This document shows, piece by piece, positions 51,166-62,490 of a DNA stretch of 64,000 bases. Position numbers and translations under genes: made by a program. Source of the stretch: Aradus depressus. Taxonomy: Eukaryota > Arthropoda > Insecta > Hemiptera > Aradidae. How positions within the stretch are numbered: the first letter of the stretch is position 1; each line of letters opens with the position of its first letter. The DNA is taken from the NCBI GenBank assembly GCA_963662175.1, contig OY759216.1:46517087-46581086 (forward strand), read 5' to 3'. The notes under the pieces are model-generated. The model ran no database searches. It was not told where the DNA came from and saw only the letters and a list, made by a program, of their open reading frames with translations.

Positions 51166-51302
51166 ATAGGGAGGTGAAAAGACCCCTAACCTAAGTGAAC
51201 AAAAATTTAAGGTAGGCAAAATTTAGAACTACCTCAGTAGAGAGCCCCAGAGCGACGAAAGAGCGTCTGTCCTAGCCCGGACCTGAGTCGCAATAACTAA
51301 CT
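51164..51302 (+). mobile_element. SINE 3' part fused to family B
   Basis: TATAGGGAGGTGAAAAGACC then CCTAACCTAAGTGAAC to GAGTCGCAATAACTAACTTA. The GGGAGGTGAAA and AAGACCCC segments are joined, deleting the CACGCCGTCC...CTCGTT part. Confidence 0.82.
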
Positions 51303-51925
51303 TACTCTAGCAACGCTCCTCGACAATTGAATCGTCGTTGGCCGCGTGACCTCCTGTCTGAGGAGGCGGTGGTGCTGACCAGCTGCGTCATCAAGAAACT
51401 CAATTAACTTTTTTTATGTTAAGCATTTGTCCATATTTTCTTATAATGATATATATTCATATTTGAAAATTTCTTAATAAATGTGAAAAACAAATTCAAT
51501 AAAAAACATTCGTCCCAAGGTGTTTTTCGCTGTAAAAACATTACATGTCCATTGGTCCTTGAAAAATTCTTAACAAGATCCTTCATTCCATTGTAATGCT
51601 TTTTCGCCTTGTATCAATAATTGATGCAAAATAAATTAATAATAAATAATTGAGTTTGAGGCGTAACAGCTAACGGCTGAACCATCATATAAATATCTAC
51701 TTTCATGTAGTTTTTTTTTATCTAGTTTCATGTAAGTTTTGAATTAAGACATCACAGAGTTCGATATACTTATTGAAATTTCTGAAAACTCACCAACCAT
51801 CCTGCTAAGATTTTTAAAATCAACTTTTTCATGAATGCCATTTCTCTGCTGTCAGATTAATTTTCTTATATTTAGCCATATACCTTTTTATTATTGTATT
51901 TTCATAATACAAAATAAAAAAAAAA
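51303..51925. other. Unassigned spacer
   Basis: No feature recognised. Confidence 0.35.
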
Positions 51926-53125
51926 GTCGTTCATGAATCACCGGCTGTGTACATCCCCAGCACGAATTAATCATTTATGTTTATGTTCTCCCTCCAAAGT
52001 CAATCGACCTCTTTATCGGGCTTAAACTTAGTATTTGACTTAAGAATAGGCTTCTGAATCCTCAAACTAAATTTTGTATCAATACATCGGTAGTTATTAG
52101 GCTATTTGAGTCTAGCCCCACTTTCCTTCGTCCAATTTTGCAGATATTTCCTTCTTACAATTTCGCGGAAAATAGTATGTACCATCCTAACGGGGTTTTG
52201 AATTTAAATATGAAATTTTATGTCAATACATTCATTACATGAGCAGTAATTTGGATTTCTGAGTTGAGACCCCACTCCTTCGGCTAATTTCGGAGAATTA
52301 ACAGGTATCGTACTTATAGGCTTTGAATTAAAATTTAAAATTTCATATGTATACATTCATCACATGAGCAGTAATTTGGATTTCTGAGTTGAGACCCCAC
52401 TCCTTTGGCTGATTTCGTTGAGAATTAACTGGTATCGTCCTTATAGGGCTTTGAAATTACATATGAAATTTTATGTCAATACATTCATTACATGAGCAGT
52501 AATTTGGATTTCTGAGTTGAGACCCCACTCCTTCGGCTGATTTCGTTGAGGATTAACTGGTATCGTCCTTATAGGGCCTTGAAATTACATATGAAATTTT
52601 ATGTCAATACATTCATCACATGAGCAGTAATTTGGATTTCTGAGTTGAGACCCCACTCCTTCGGCTGATTTCGGAGAATTAACAGGTATCATACTTATAG
52701 GCTTTGAATTTAAATTTAAAATTTCTTATCTATACATTCAGCACATGAGCAGTAATTTGAATTTTTCAGTTGAGACCCCACTCCTTCGGCTGATTCCGTT
52801 GAATATGAACAGGTATTGTCCTTATAGGGCTTTGAAATTACATATGAAATTTTATGTCAATACAGTCATTACAATGGCAGTTATTTGAGTTTTTATACCC
52901 TTTGGGCGATTAATCTGACAATCAAGAGGTGTCCTTGGAGAGTTCTGGTTACACTTAAAAAATTTCGTGTCCATACACACAACTTGTACGAAGACAAATT
53001 TTTTTTCTTCTTTTCTGGAATCAGAAGGGAAAAAATGTCGAAAAACAGGAAATTCCATTGAAAACTCTGCATCGAATTTTTGGCCTATTACATAACCTCC
53101 CCTATACTTTGTATATCTAGGGAAG
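51926..53125 (-). mobile_element. Family B element with expanded monomers
   Basis: The longest B copy. Inverted end TGAATCACCGGCTGTGTACA then TCCCCAGCACGAATTAATCA. Monomers start at GAGCAGTAATTTGGATTTCT in 52241, 52366, 52494, 52622 and 52747, with diverged ones on each side. Head at GAAAAACAGGAAATTCCATT then GAAAACTCTGCATCG, and start palindrome TAACCTCCCCTATACTTTGT then ATATCTAGGGAAGT (53092-53126). Confidence 0.9.
52200..52862. repeat. 125-128-bp tandem monomers inside family B
   Basis: Spacings of 125, 128, 128, 125 and about 128 bp between successive GAGCAGTAATTTG landmarks. Units alternate between two types: one with GAGAATTAACAGGTATC(G/A)TA then CTTATAGGCT, another with TTAACTGGTATCGTCCTTAT. 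Confidence 0.93.
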
Positions 53126-53489
53126 TAGTTGTCCTATGAATTATAATAAATTTTAGTGCATTGATAACGCGAAATATATTTCATAGAGGTTTAATTTAAT
53201 ATTTGAGAATTCACCTCAAAGGAATGTGTTCGATACAAACCTACCCATTATTATCATATGCCCACTCCACAAATAGAGAAAATCAAATCTCGAAACTGGT
53301 TTCCAGGAGCTAAGATTTCTGTCGGTAACATAAAACTTGGATCTTGAGTTTTATCACTACAGATTAAAATATCTTCTCCTTTTTTTTCAACATGCAGTGG
53401 TTGACTGTGAAGGACTGGTGAATGGTTACCACTCTACTATAAGTAGCGCTTATAAAAAAAATAAGCAGAATGAATATCAGTGAGTTTAT
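53126..53489. other. Unassigned spacer
   Basis: No feature recognised. Confidence 0.35.
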
Positions 53490-53822
53490 AATGTATGCAT
53501 ATTTTTGAATTGTGCTCCATGTTGATTAGCTGTATCTTGCAAAATGTACTTTAGTTTAAAAGTAAAGTGGTACCTATCAATTTTCGTCCGATTTTGATCG
53601 AAATCTAATCAGATTTGGGTTAGCACATGTGACATATTCATTCCAAATTTCACGTTTTTTCCCACCATCATTTTCAAGTTAGAGCACTCACGAAGCTCCA
53701 ATCATGCAGGCACAAGCAGACATCATCGCGAAAATGATCAAAATATGTTCAGAGGATCTTGAAACATGAAATTCCGTTGAAACCTCGATTTCGAATTTTT
53801 GCACGACTACAATACTTCCTTA
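53490..53822 (-). mobile_element. Family C element, inverted, with end
   Basis: GCTGTATCTTGCAAAATGTA, AATTTTCGTCCGATTTTGAT, CATCATCGCGAAAATGATCA, then the head GAAATTCCGTTGAAACCTCG and TTTTGCACGACTACAATACT then TCCTTAA. Confidence 0.72.
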
Positions 53823-54139
53823 AACTCTAAGAAAATAAACAATTAACAATTTTGGAGAGAGCCAAATCATCAAGTTATTATTATTTTTATTTTTTTTTTT
53901 TTTTGGGGGGGGGGGGGGGGGGAGACCATGTAGTAGATGTGCATGGCCCATATTTTTCGACCTTGGAAATTTTTCGTCTATCCTCTTAGGTTTTTTCCTA
54001 TGGCCGAACAACGAATGCTTGTATAATTTTCAGCCTGATCTGACAACGGAAGAGGTGCCTTAACAATTGAATTAAATTATGGCCATTTTGCGAAAGAGGC
54101 GATGGCTTTCGTGTTGCTGACAGCTACTATGGCTAGTGA
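53823..54139. other. Spacer with G homopolymer
   Basis: T- and G-runs at about 53888-53922; otherwise unassigned. Confidence 0.35.
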
Positions 54140-54413
54140 GAGCGCCGGTAGCTTAGAGATAAGCGTACTTGCCTACTGAGCTCAAGATCGCGATATTTTT
54201 TTATCCGGGAAGTAAAATAAAACCTTAAAGACGCCGTCCTTCGGATGGGAAGTTAAGCGATGACTTCGAGTCTTTGCGATGTCAGGTTAACGTTAGACTC
54301 TTATTCTAGGTAACTAAACCTTGGTAGGCAAAATTTAGGACTTCCATAGTAGAGTCGGGCTCATGTTCACCAGAGCGACTTAATGCCCTGGCATGAGACA
54401 ATAACTGATTATC
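54140..54413 (+). mobile_element. SINE, nearly full length
   Basis: Head GAGCGCCGGTAGCTTAGAGA (A box mutated). The B box is deleted: CTCAAGATCGCG joins ATATTTTTTTATCCGGGAAG. It ends GGCATGAGACAATAACTG. Confidence 0.85.
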
Positions 54414-54522
54414 GATATATTCTGGATATCAATCTGAAGACATCTAATAACCATACCCCATAGGAATCTATCTGTTTCTTATGGTTAATCAATGTTCTTT
54501 AATTTTCTATTATATCGTCTCT

Positions 54523-54637
54523 TTTCTTGCGTGCTCAAGGTTATTTCACCTCCCAGATAGAAAACCTGAAGGCCTCGGCCGGGTTTCGAGTCCGCGATCC
54601 TGAGCTGAGTAGACCAGCACGCTACTGGCAACCTCAA
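54523..54637 (-). mobile_element. SINE 5' fragment
   Basis: GCGTGCTCAAGGTTATTTCA then CCTCCCAGATAG, B box GGCCGGGTTTCGAGTCCGCG (plus view), to CAGCACGCTACTGGCAACC at the head. Confidence 0.8.
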
Positions 54638-55387
54638 GTCATACTTGTGCCATGATGAAAATATGTGTAACAAATTATTTCCAAACAGACTATTTATTAA
54701 AGTACCTATATATTGTATTTTATTATAAAAATTCCACATTTTATTTTAGTTTTGTAATCATCATTTCCTTTTAACATTCTTTCGCTCTGTCATTATTTGA
54801 CCTCGACATCCATAACCATTCCTTGCGTTTCTGATATCCAAAGTTACGTCAGAATATCTAGGTCAGAATGCTCTGGTAAAGTTAATCTTTTTCGAATTCT
54901 ACATGGTTTTAATAGTTTCGTTTCTATTTTACTTGCTTACACTGTTTACAAGATGCTGAAAGAATCACACATTGATCAAACAGTTCATTGTACAATCTAA
55001 GGAAAGAGAAATTAAATAAAAAAATTAACAAATCCTTTCATTATTGGGAAAGTACGAGAAAAGGGAAAGAAACGGACATACTTTTGTATTTGTTATCACT
55101 TTTGTTTACATTTTTATGTTATTACTCCCGAAAATTTATTGAAGAATATTATAAGCAATTACTTATTAAAAATGAAAGATATTATGACATCGCCTAAGCG
55201 CTTTCACATATCAATATTCAATCAATCAATATTGGCAAATTTAAATAGGTCGTCAGCGTATAGAATGTTGAAGAAATTTATTGTAATTAACTTTACTTTG
55301 TGTGAAATGTTGTTACATTTTATGTAATTACATAAACCTTATTTTTATAAGGCAGTCATGATTACACTTTGGTAACTGAACTAACAT
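54638..55387. other. Unassigned AT-rich spacer
   Basis: Short overlapping plus frames (54797-55327) are AT-driven; no domain recognised. Confidence 0.35.
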
Positions 55388-57735
55388 GTATTTTAGTACT
55401 ACATGGTAGACACCCACGGATAGTATTTTAGCTTTAGGTGGTAGACAGCCCACGGATAATAGTATTTTAGTACGTACTAGGTGGTAGCCACCCACTGATA
55501 GTATTTTAGCACTAGGTGCTAAACACCCACTGATAGTATTTTAGCACTAGGTGGTAGAAACTCACTGGTAGTATTTTATCTTTAGGTGGTAGCCACCCAC
55601 TGATAGTATTTTAGCACTAGGTGCTAAACACCCACTGATAATATTTTAGCACTAGGTCGTAGACACTCACTGATAGTATTTTAGCACTAGGTGGTAGACC
55701 CTCACTGGTAGTATTTTAGCTTTAGGTGGTAGCCACCCACTGATAGTGTTTTAGCACTAGGTGCTAAACACCCACTGATAGTATTTTAGCACTAGGTGGT
55801 AGACACTCACTGATAGTATTTTAGCACTAGGTGGTAGACACTCACTGGTAGTATTTTAGCTTTAGGTGGTAGACAGCCCACGGATAATAGTATTTTAGTA
55901 CGTACTAGGTGGTAGCCACCCACTGATAGTATTTTAGCACTAGGTGCTAAACACCCACTGATAGTATTTTAGCACTAGGTGCTAAACACCCACTGATAGT
56001 ATTTTAGCACTAGGTGGTAGACACTCACTGGTAGTATTTTAGCATTAGGTGGTAGACACCCACTGATAGTATTTTAGCTTTAGGTGGTAGACAGCCCACG
56101 GATAATAGAATTTTAGTACGTACTAGGTGGTAGCCACCCACTGATAGTATTTTAGCACTAGGTGCTAAACACTCACTGATAGTATTTTAGCACTAGGTGG
56201 TAGACACTCACTGGTAGTATTTTAGCTTTAGGTGGTAGACAGCCCACGGATAATAGTATTTTAGTACGTACTAGGTGGTAGCCACCCACTGATAGTATTT
56301 TAGCACTAGGTGCTAAACACCCACTGATAGTATTTTAGCACTTGGTGGTAGACACTCACTGGTAGTTTTTTAGCTTTAGGTGGTAGCCACCCACTGATAG
56401 TGTTTTAGCACTAGGTGCTAAACACCCACTGATAGTATTTTAGCACTAGGTGGTAGACACTCACTGATAGTATTTTAGCACTAGGTGGTAGACACTCACT
56501 GGTAGTATTTTAGCACTTGGTGGTAGACACTCACTGGTAGTATTTTAGCTTTAGGTGGTAGCCACCCACTGATAGTATTTTAGCACTAAGTGCTAAACAC
56601 CCACTGATAGTATTTTAGCACTAGGTGGTAGACACTCACTGATAGTATTTTAGCACTAGGTGGTAGACACTCACTGGTAGTATTTTAGCATTAGGTGGTA
56701 GACACCCACTGATAGTATTTTAGCTTTAGGTGGTAGAAAGCCCACGGATAATAGTATTTTAGTACGTACTAGGTGGTAGCCACCCACTGATAGTATTTTA
56801 GCACTAGGTGCTAAACACCCACTGATAGTATTTTAGCACTAGGTGCTAAACACCCACTGATAGTATTTTAGCACTAGGTGGTAGACACTCACTGGTAGTA
56901 TTTTAGCACTTGGTGGTAGACACTCACTGGTAGTATTTTAGCTTTAGGTGGTAGCCACCCACTGATAGTATTTTAGCACTAGGTGCTAAACACCCACTGA
57001 TAGTATTTTAGCACTAGGTGGTAGACACTCACTGATAGTATTTTAGCACTAGGTGGTAGACACTCACTGGTAGTATTTTAGCATTAGGTGGTAGACACCC
57101 ACTGATAGTATTTTAGCTTTAGGTGGTAGACAGCCCACGGATAATAGTATTTTAGTACGTACTAGGTGGTAGCCACCCACTGATAGTATTTTAGCACTAG
57201 GTGCTAAACACCCACTGATAGTATTTTAGCACTAGGTGCTAAACACCCACTGATAGTATTTTAGCACTAGGTGGTAGACACTCACTGGTAGTATTTTAGC
57301 ATTAGGTGGTAGACACCCACTGATAGTATTTTAGCTTTAGGTGGTAGACAGCCCACGGATAATAGTATTTTAGTACGTACTAGGTGGTAGCCACCCACTG
57401 ATAGTATTTTAGTACTAGGTGCTAAACACCTACTGATAGTATTTTAGCACTAGGTGCTAAACACCCACTGATAGTATTTTAGCACTAGGTGGTAGACACT
57501 CACTGGTAGTATTTTAGCTTTAGGTGGTAGACAGCCCACGGATAATAGTATTTTAGTACGTACTAGGTGGTAGCCACCCACTGATAGTATTTTAGCACTA
57601 GGTGCTAAACACCCTCTGATAGTATTTTAGCACTAGGTGCTAAACACCCACTGATAGTATTTTAGCACTAGGTGGTAGACACTCACTGGTAGTATTTTAG
57701 CATTAAGTGGTAGATACCCACTGATAGTGTTTTCT
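55388..57735. repeat. 35-bp minisatellite array, about 2.3 kb, higher-order structure
   Basis: The basic unit is ACTGATAGTATTTTAGCACT then AGGTGCTAAACACCC (35 bp), about 65 units. Unit types: a GTGCTAAACACC form (with TAGCAC/GTGCTA inverted halves), a GGTGGTAGACACTC form, a GCTTTAGGTGGTAGCCACC form, and a longer form with CAGCCCACGGATAATAGTAT then TTTAGTACGTACTAGG. The long form recurs at about 55448, 55878, 56095, 56241, 56730, 57132, 57349 and 57532, so several multi-unit blocks have been copied as a whole. Homogeneity implies recent expansion. Confidence 0.97.
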
Positions 57736-58560
57736 GGTAGTATTGTGATTTGGACGAAATGAATTTTTCCGACAAAGAACTGTCGCCGTATTACTTGATA
57801 AGGATGACCCACTCCAAAAAAAAAAAATGTATTCATCCCTTTTTTAACTAGCTAGAACACTTTCTTCTTGTGCACATTGTCGTTGTACATCTTGTTTGAG
57901 CAGTCGTACAACCGGGATGTGCAACGAACCAACCAGTTCGATTAATTGGTGAATTAATAATAAATCTGTAAATCATTAAATTAATGATGATGACAAAACG
58001 AAAAAAGCTTATTAGATAATATTTAGGAGAGAACCATAGAAAACGTAGTCTCTGTAGAAAGGACTGATTCTTTGAGCGCGCGCACCCATTTTACACTAAG
58101 CTCCAAGGTCCGGTAAAAATCAACGCTCAAAACATTCTCAAAGATCGTGGATAAGCGTTGAGTGTGCGTGAGTATGGTGTTATGAAAATCTCTATAGTAT
58201 GAAACAAGCTTAATATGTCCTGCTTTTTCACCCGAGAGAGATTCATTAATATACATTTCTCTAAAGCTACGATATTTCGTAAACATTTTATGGAATTATG
58301 ATCCTTGTAGTCGATGTTTCCTACAATTAATTATTTCAAATATCATATAATATTTAATAAATTTCTCTTTATCCAGGCCCCCCCCCCTCAATACTTTCTT
58401 GAAAACGCCGCCTTTGAATTCAAATAGGCTGTCACGAAGTGCAGTTTTTTTCTCACTTCTTTTCCCCTACTTTCTCCTAACCTGTTGAAATAACATTTCC
58501 CTCCTAGAACACCTATTGAGTGGTAGAGATTGTTCGGGGAAGTTTAGGTTCTGTCGATGT
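57736..58560. other. Unassigned spacer
   Basis: Contains a C-run (58377-58387). The minus frame 58023-58286 has no recognised domain. Confidence 0.35.
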
Positions 58561-59022
58561 GTTCAAAATTGTTGTTTTTCAGGGCCTTATTTTGACTAGC
58601 CTAGAGATGTATATGTGTGGAGCCACTTCCTCAGAGTATCAGTATAGACCGAACCAATTTCATACATTATTCCTGGCCCATAATAAGAATGATATCTCAA
58701 ATATTTTCTATTATTTGATCAGCGCTCTGAAACTTAGATCATTCATTGTTAACGAATAATGTATTTCAACTTACATATTATATTGATATTCAATACCTAC
58801 ATCCCCACTCCATATTTACTGTCTTTATTACATTATTATTAATTTGTAATTACTTATTTTATTTATGTTATTTATTTAGTTTGTTAATGGTTCCTTTATA
58901 TATCTCATTATCAATCTATGATTATGAAAATGTTAGTGTTAATGTTGTAAATGTAATGTTCACTGACTCAATTGTATAAGGGTGATCCCTTTAAACAATA
59001 AAAATTATTATTATTATTATTA
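58561..59022 (+). pseudogene. LINE C-terminal fragment with (ATT)n tail
   Basis: The frame 58520-58759 ends NQFHTLFLAHNKNDISNIFY then YLISALKLRSFIVNE and a stop, the type of short C-terminus seen in insect LINE polyproteins. It is followed by an AT-rich 3' UTR that finishes CAATAAAAATTATTATTATT, a tandem ATT tail. The upstream part is truncated. The family is not certain. Confidence 0.5.
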
Positions 59023-59214
59023 TGTATATGTGTGATGGATTGGTTTTGGTGTCTATGTCTGTGTCTGGTGATCAACTGTGGATTGACACTTTCACCACAC
59101 AAATACATCTACATTCCGTTCTATATATGGCCCTAAGATAGAAAATATTTTTTTTTTCTGAACGTTGGCAACATTTTTCTTATTACTTTCATACACTTTC
59201 AGTATAAGTATTTT

Positions 59215-59300
59215 AACGGAATTTCTTTATTAAGTTTTCAACGGAATTTCACATTTCATAGCCCAAACAAGTTTAGACCATTTTTGAAATAATGAAAATA
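59215..59300 (+). mobile_element. Family C head fragment
   Basis: TTAAGTTTTCAACGGAATTT then CACATTTCATAGCCC and GTTTAGACCATTTTTGAAAT. Confidence 0.5.
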
Positions 59301-59365
59301 GGATATATGTTTATAATGAAAATGTTTATGAAAATAGGAAATATGTTTTTAAGCAATGTTTGGAT

Positions 59366-59410
59366 TATAACGCATAGCAACGGTTTTTAATATATATTTC
59401 TATTATTCTA
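59366..59410. repeat. Dispersed repeat family F, fragment
   Basis: ATAACGCATAGCAACGGTTT then TTAATATATATTTCTATTAT matches 41855-41900; a SINE follows at once. Confidence 0.6.
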
Positions 59411-59415
59411 ATAAT

Positions 59416-59695
59416 TCCGAGGCCCTTAGTTTATTTTATCTGGGAGGTAAAATAAACTTAAGCACGCCGTCCTTCGGATGGGACGTTAAGCGATGGTCCC
59501 GAGCCTGTACGATGTCTGGTACTCGTTAAAGACCCCTACCCTAGATGAATAAAAATTTAGGGTAGGCAAAATTTAGAACTCCCACAGTAGAGTCGAGCTC
59601 ATGTCCACCAGAGTGACGAAAGAGCGCTCTGGTAGTAGGCGATATGACCTCGTAGTTAAAGCCCGGGCATGAGTCATAAAACCTAACCTAACCCT
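59416..59695 (+). mobile_element. SINE, head-truncated, telomere-like tail
   Basis: Starts at CCGAGGCCCTTAGTTTATTT after the B box. The body is close to the 7577-7917 copy. It ends CATGAGTCATAAAACCTAAC then CTAACCC. Confidence 0.93.
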
Positions 59696-59739
59696 ATTAT
59701 TCTAATGTGCTTTTGAAGTCAAATATAAAATGTTAAGTT

Positions 59740-60073
59740 ATTAGTTAGTTATGACTCATGTCCGGGCTTCAACTACGAGGTCATATCGCCTACTACCAGA
59801 GCGCTCTTTCGTCACTCTGGTGGACATGAGCCCATATGGGAGTCCTAAATTTTGCCTACCCTAAATTTTTATTCACCTAGGGCAGGGGTCTTTAACGAGT
59901 ACCTGACATCGTACAGGCTCGAGACCATCCCTTAACGTCTCATCCGAAGGACGGCGTGCTTAAGTTTATTTTACTTCCCAGATAAAATAAACTAATGACC
60001 TCGGCCGGGTTTCGAACCCATTTTCTGGAGCTCAGAAGTCAAGCACGCATTCCACTGAGCTACCGGCGCCCTC
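59740..60073 (-). mobile_element. SINE, full length, inverted
   Basis: Tail TTAGTTATGACTCATGTCCG at 59740 and head AGCTACCGGCGCC (plus view) ending at 60071. The B box is mutated (GGTTTCGAACCCATT). The two SINEs at 59416 and 59740 face each other 45 bp apart. Confidence 0.93.
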
Positions 60074-60094
60074 TTTATGAGGATTTAAGAGCCC

Positions 60095-60175
60095 CTATTT
60101 AAATCAAATATTGAATATTAGAGAAAACTTCATTATGGGGAAGTACATTGCAGATGATTCACCGACGACTTTTTT
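60095..60175 (+). mobile_element. Family B end fragment
   Basis: AATCAAATATTGAATATTAG, then TATGGGGAAGTACATTGCAG then ATGATTCACCGACGACTTTT. Confidence 0.75.
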
Positions 60176-60705
60176 TCAAAATAAAATAGATTGCCAATAT
60201 AAAAATTGAACTATTTATAAAATAAGTCCAAATAATTTTCTTTATTATGGAAACTTGAAACATATAAAGGAGACGAGAGAGGCAGGAAAGTTGGTTAAGT
60301 ATGTGGAGTGTAGAGTGTATAGAGTCTCAAATAGGGCTTGAGGCCAGTCGGAATCTACGTAGATTAGTGAAACAATACACGTAGCAGGGTGGGCATTCAG
60401 CCACAACGTTCATCTGCTCCACGGCCTCTCTCCGGAGACAAATACCATCCTCTTGAACATTTGTTACGTCAACTAGCTCTGTGATTTATTTCAGCTGTTG
60501 AATGTCAACTTTACAGGTTAGCTAGCTAGACAAACACTCCGTAGTTCCTCTATTAATTTTCAGCGTGCAGTATAAATTATTAACTTCTGGAACTTGTACA
60601 AATGAAGGCATCACAATTCTTAAACGCTGAGGCTTAGAGACAACCACAATGTATTACTGACAAACAGGGAAAGGAGTAAGGAAAAATTAAACCATAGCTA
60701 ATCCA
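60176..60705. other. Unassigned spacer
   Basis: No feature recognised. Confidence 0.35.
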
Positions 60706-60765
60706 AGGCGCTGGTAGCTCAGTGGTATGCTGCAAGATCGCGGGTTCGAAACCCAGCGGGTCCTA
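60706..60765 (+). mobile_element. SINE tRNA-like head only
   Basis: GGCGCTGGTAGCTCAGTGGT then ATGCTGCAAGATCGCG and GGGTTCGAAACCCAGCGGGT. Both promoter boxes are intact but the middle is shortened, so it is not a foldable tRNA. The copy stops within the early body and passes into B. Confidence 0.8.
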
Positions 60766-61260
60766 AATTCCCCTTCCCTTTAGTCGATTTGGCTGAAAAT
60801 TAATAAGTGCCATCTTAGAGAGTTCTGGATTCACGAATAAAATTTCGTGTCGATACATTCATTCTATCGGATTTTTTTTTTTTTCATATTTGGAATCTGG
60901 AGGAAAACTTGAAATTTCGTTGAAAACTCCACATTGAATATTTGACCGATTACATAACTTCCCCTATACTTCGTATAGGTGGAAAAAAAAAAAATGGTTG
61001 AACCACAGGCAATGTAATTTGCTCCGACCTCCCTCCAAAACCAATCGACCGTTTGCGCTGAAAATCGATAGTTGACTTACATAGGTGCTTCTCGAGTCAA
61101 AACCTAATGAGGACATAACCTGTCAATTTTTAGCTTTATCGGCAGAAGGGAAGGGGGCTCAACTCAAAAACCCTAATAACTACCGATGTAATGAATTTAT
61201 CAATACAATGTTTAGGATTTAGGAGACCCTATGTAAATCAAATATTGAATATCTCTGGTC
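60766..61260. mobile_element. Cluster of family B fragments
   Basis: 60766-60990 inverted (monomer, head, start palindrome ATAACTTCCCCTATACTTCG then TATAGGTGG). 60990-61085 inverted end pieces (GTTGAACCACAGGCAATGTA). 61095-61255 direct monomers (CAATTTTTAGCTTTATCGGC, AACTACCGATGTAATGAATT). Confidence 0.7.
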
Positions 61261-61412
61261 ACAGGGAATAAATTCGTAACTTTTCAGGGCAGCACTTTTT
61301 TACATTTGCATTAATCGTGTAAATCCAGTTTTTGGAATAAATAAATTATGTTTGCATCATTATTAATCATATATCTTCTAAATCTATAGGAGTGAATGAA
61401 AATGAATATTAA

Positions 61413-61684
61413 CATGATAAAGGAATATACACACACTAAAGGAATATAAACTCCACACACTAGTTGTCAATATTTTCACTATATTGGTCAAAATACACGA
61501 CTATAGTTTCGCCTGTTACGGCATTATCAAGTGAACTAAACAGAGATTACTATTGAACTAACACAAGGCAGGACAAACAAGGTCATAAATTAGACATGTG
61601 ACAAGAACCAATATAGTGAAAATATTGACAAGTAGTGTGTGGAGTTTATATTCCTTAGTGTGTGTATATTCCTTTATCCTGTTC
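61413..61684. mobile_element. Foldback element with about 76-bp arms and a retroelement-type hairpin
   Basis: 61413-61489 and 61608-61684 are inverted copies with few mismatches (one arm contains ACACACTAAAGGAATATAAA then CTCCACACACTAGTTG). On the minus strand 61501-61535 reads CTTGATAATGCC-GTAACA-GGCGAAACTATAG, a TGATAATG-stem-loop-GAAAC hairpin parallel to those at 32722 and 37640. Confidence 0.82.
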
Positions 61685-62135
61685 ATTATGAATTTTCACA
61701 AAGTAGACCTGGAATCAGTTCAATACTTAAAATGAATATTGTTAATCCTTTCTTCGATTTTCCCTTAGTTACCTAATCATTCCCCATCACTTACCTAATT
61801 ATTGACCACTCTTACCTAATTATTTACCATACTTTTTGAAATGAAACGTCCTCTTCACTTGGAATAATCTGCCGTAGTGAATAAATGGTTAAATGCAGTT
61901 ATCTCGTGGATGATTCCTCAAAGAAGTAGATTAAGTTGATTTAACCGAGAACATACACAATAATAATTTTACGAGATACCAAGAAACCCACATCTTTATA
62001 ATTCCGAAAGTATTAGAGTCCTGAGCTGCCAACTTCTTCACAGTGCGCAGATGGCTTGAGAGATGATCACAGTACACTTAACTCATTTTGGCCATTTTAC
62101 GACTTAACAATTTATTCCCTGTGACCATACATATT
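61685..62135. other. Unassigned spacer
   Basis: ACTTACCTAATTATT-type short tandem (about 61765-61830); nothing else recognised. Confidence 0.35.
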
Positions 62136-62235
62136 AGGGTAAACGGTAGACTGGTTTTGGAGAGGGGGCGAAAAGTTAATTGATTAATTCGTTCTGGGGA
62201 AGTACATTGTCGGTTATTCATCGACGACTATTTTG
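62136..62235 (+). mobile_element. Family B end fragment
   Basis: AGACTGGTTTTGGAGAGGGG, AATTGATTAATTCGTTCTGG then GGAAGTACATTGTCGGTTAT and TCATCGACGAC. Confidence 0.75.
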
Positions 62236-62490
62236 TATTTATTTTTGCCATCATTTTTCCTTAATTCAATGTTTCATTTGAAGATAAACATGGTTAAACA
62301 GTAAAATAGGTACTACAACAGTTGGACTACGATAAGTAAGACAATAAAAATGTTTAAGTCATTAAAATTATATGGAATGAAAGACAATAAGCAGCGATAA
62401 CAAGGGCACTAACAGTCAACCTTGTGATAGTGAGGCTAACTGGGGCATCCTGAAACCTAATTGCTAAATCTAGAACACACTTGGAATAAT
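62236..62490. other. Unassigned spacer
   Basis: Nothing recognised. Confidence 0.3.

Noticed and set aside
55388..57735. CRISPR array
   Set aside because: Repeats are directly adjacent variants of one unit without unique spacers, and the genome is eukaryotic.
58023..58286. 87-codon minus-strand frame as a host exon
   Set aside because: No domain, no splice signals in sensible positions, and no support from neighbours.
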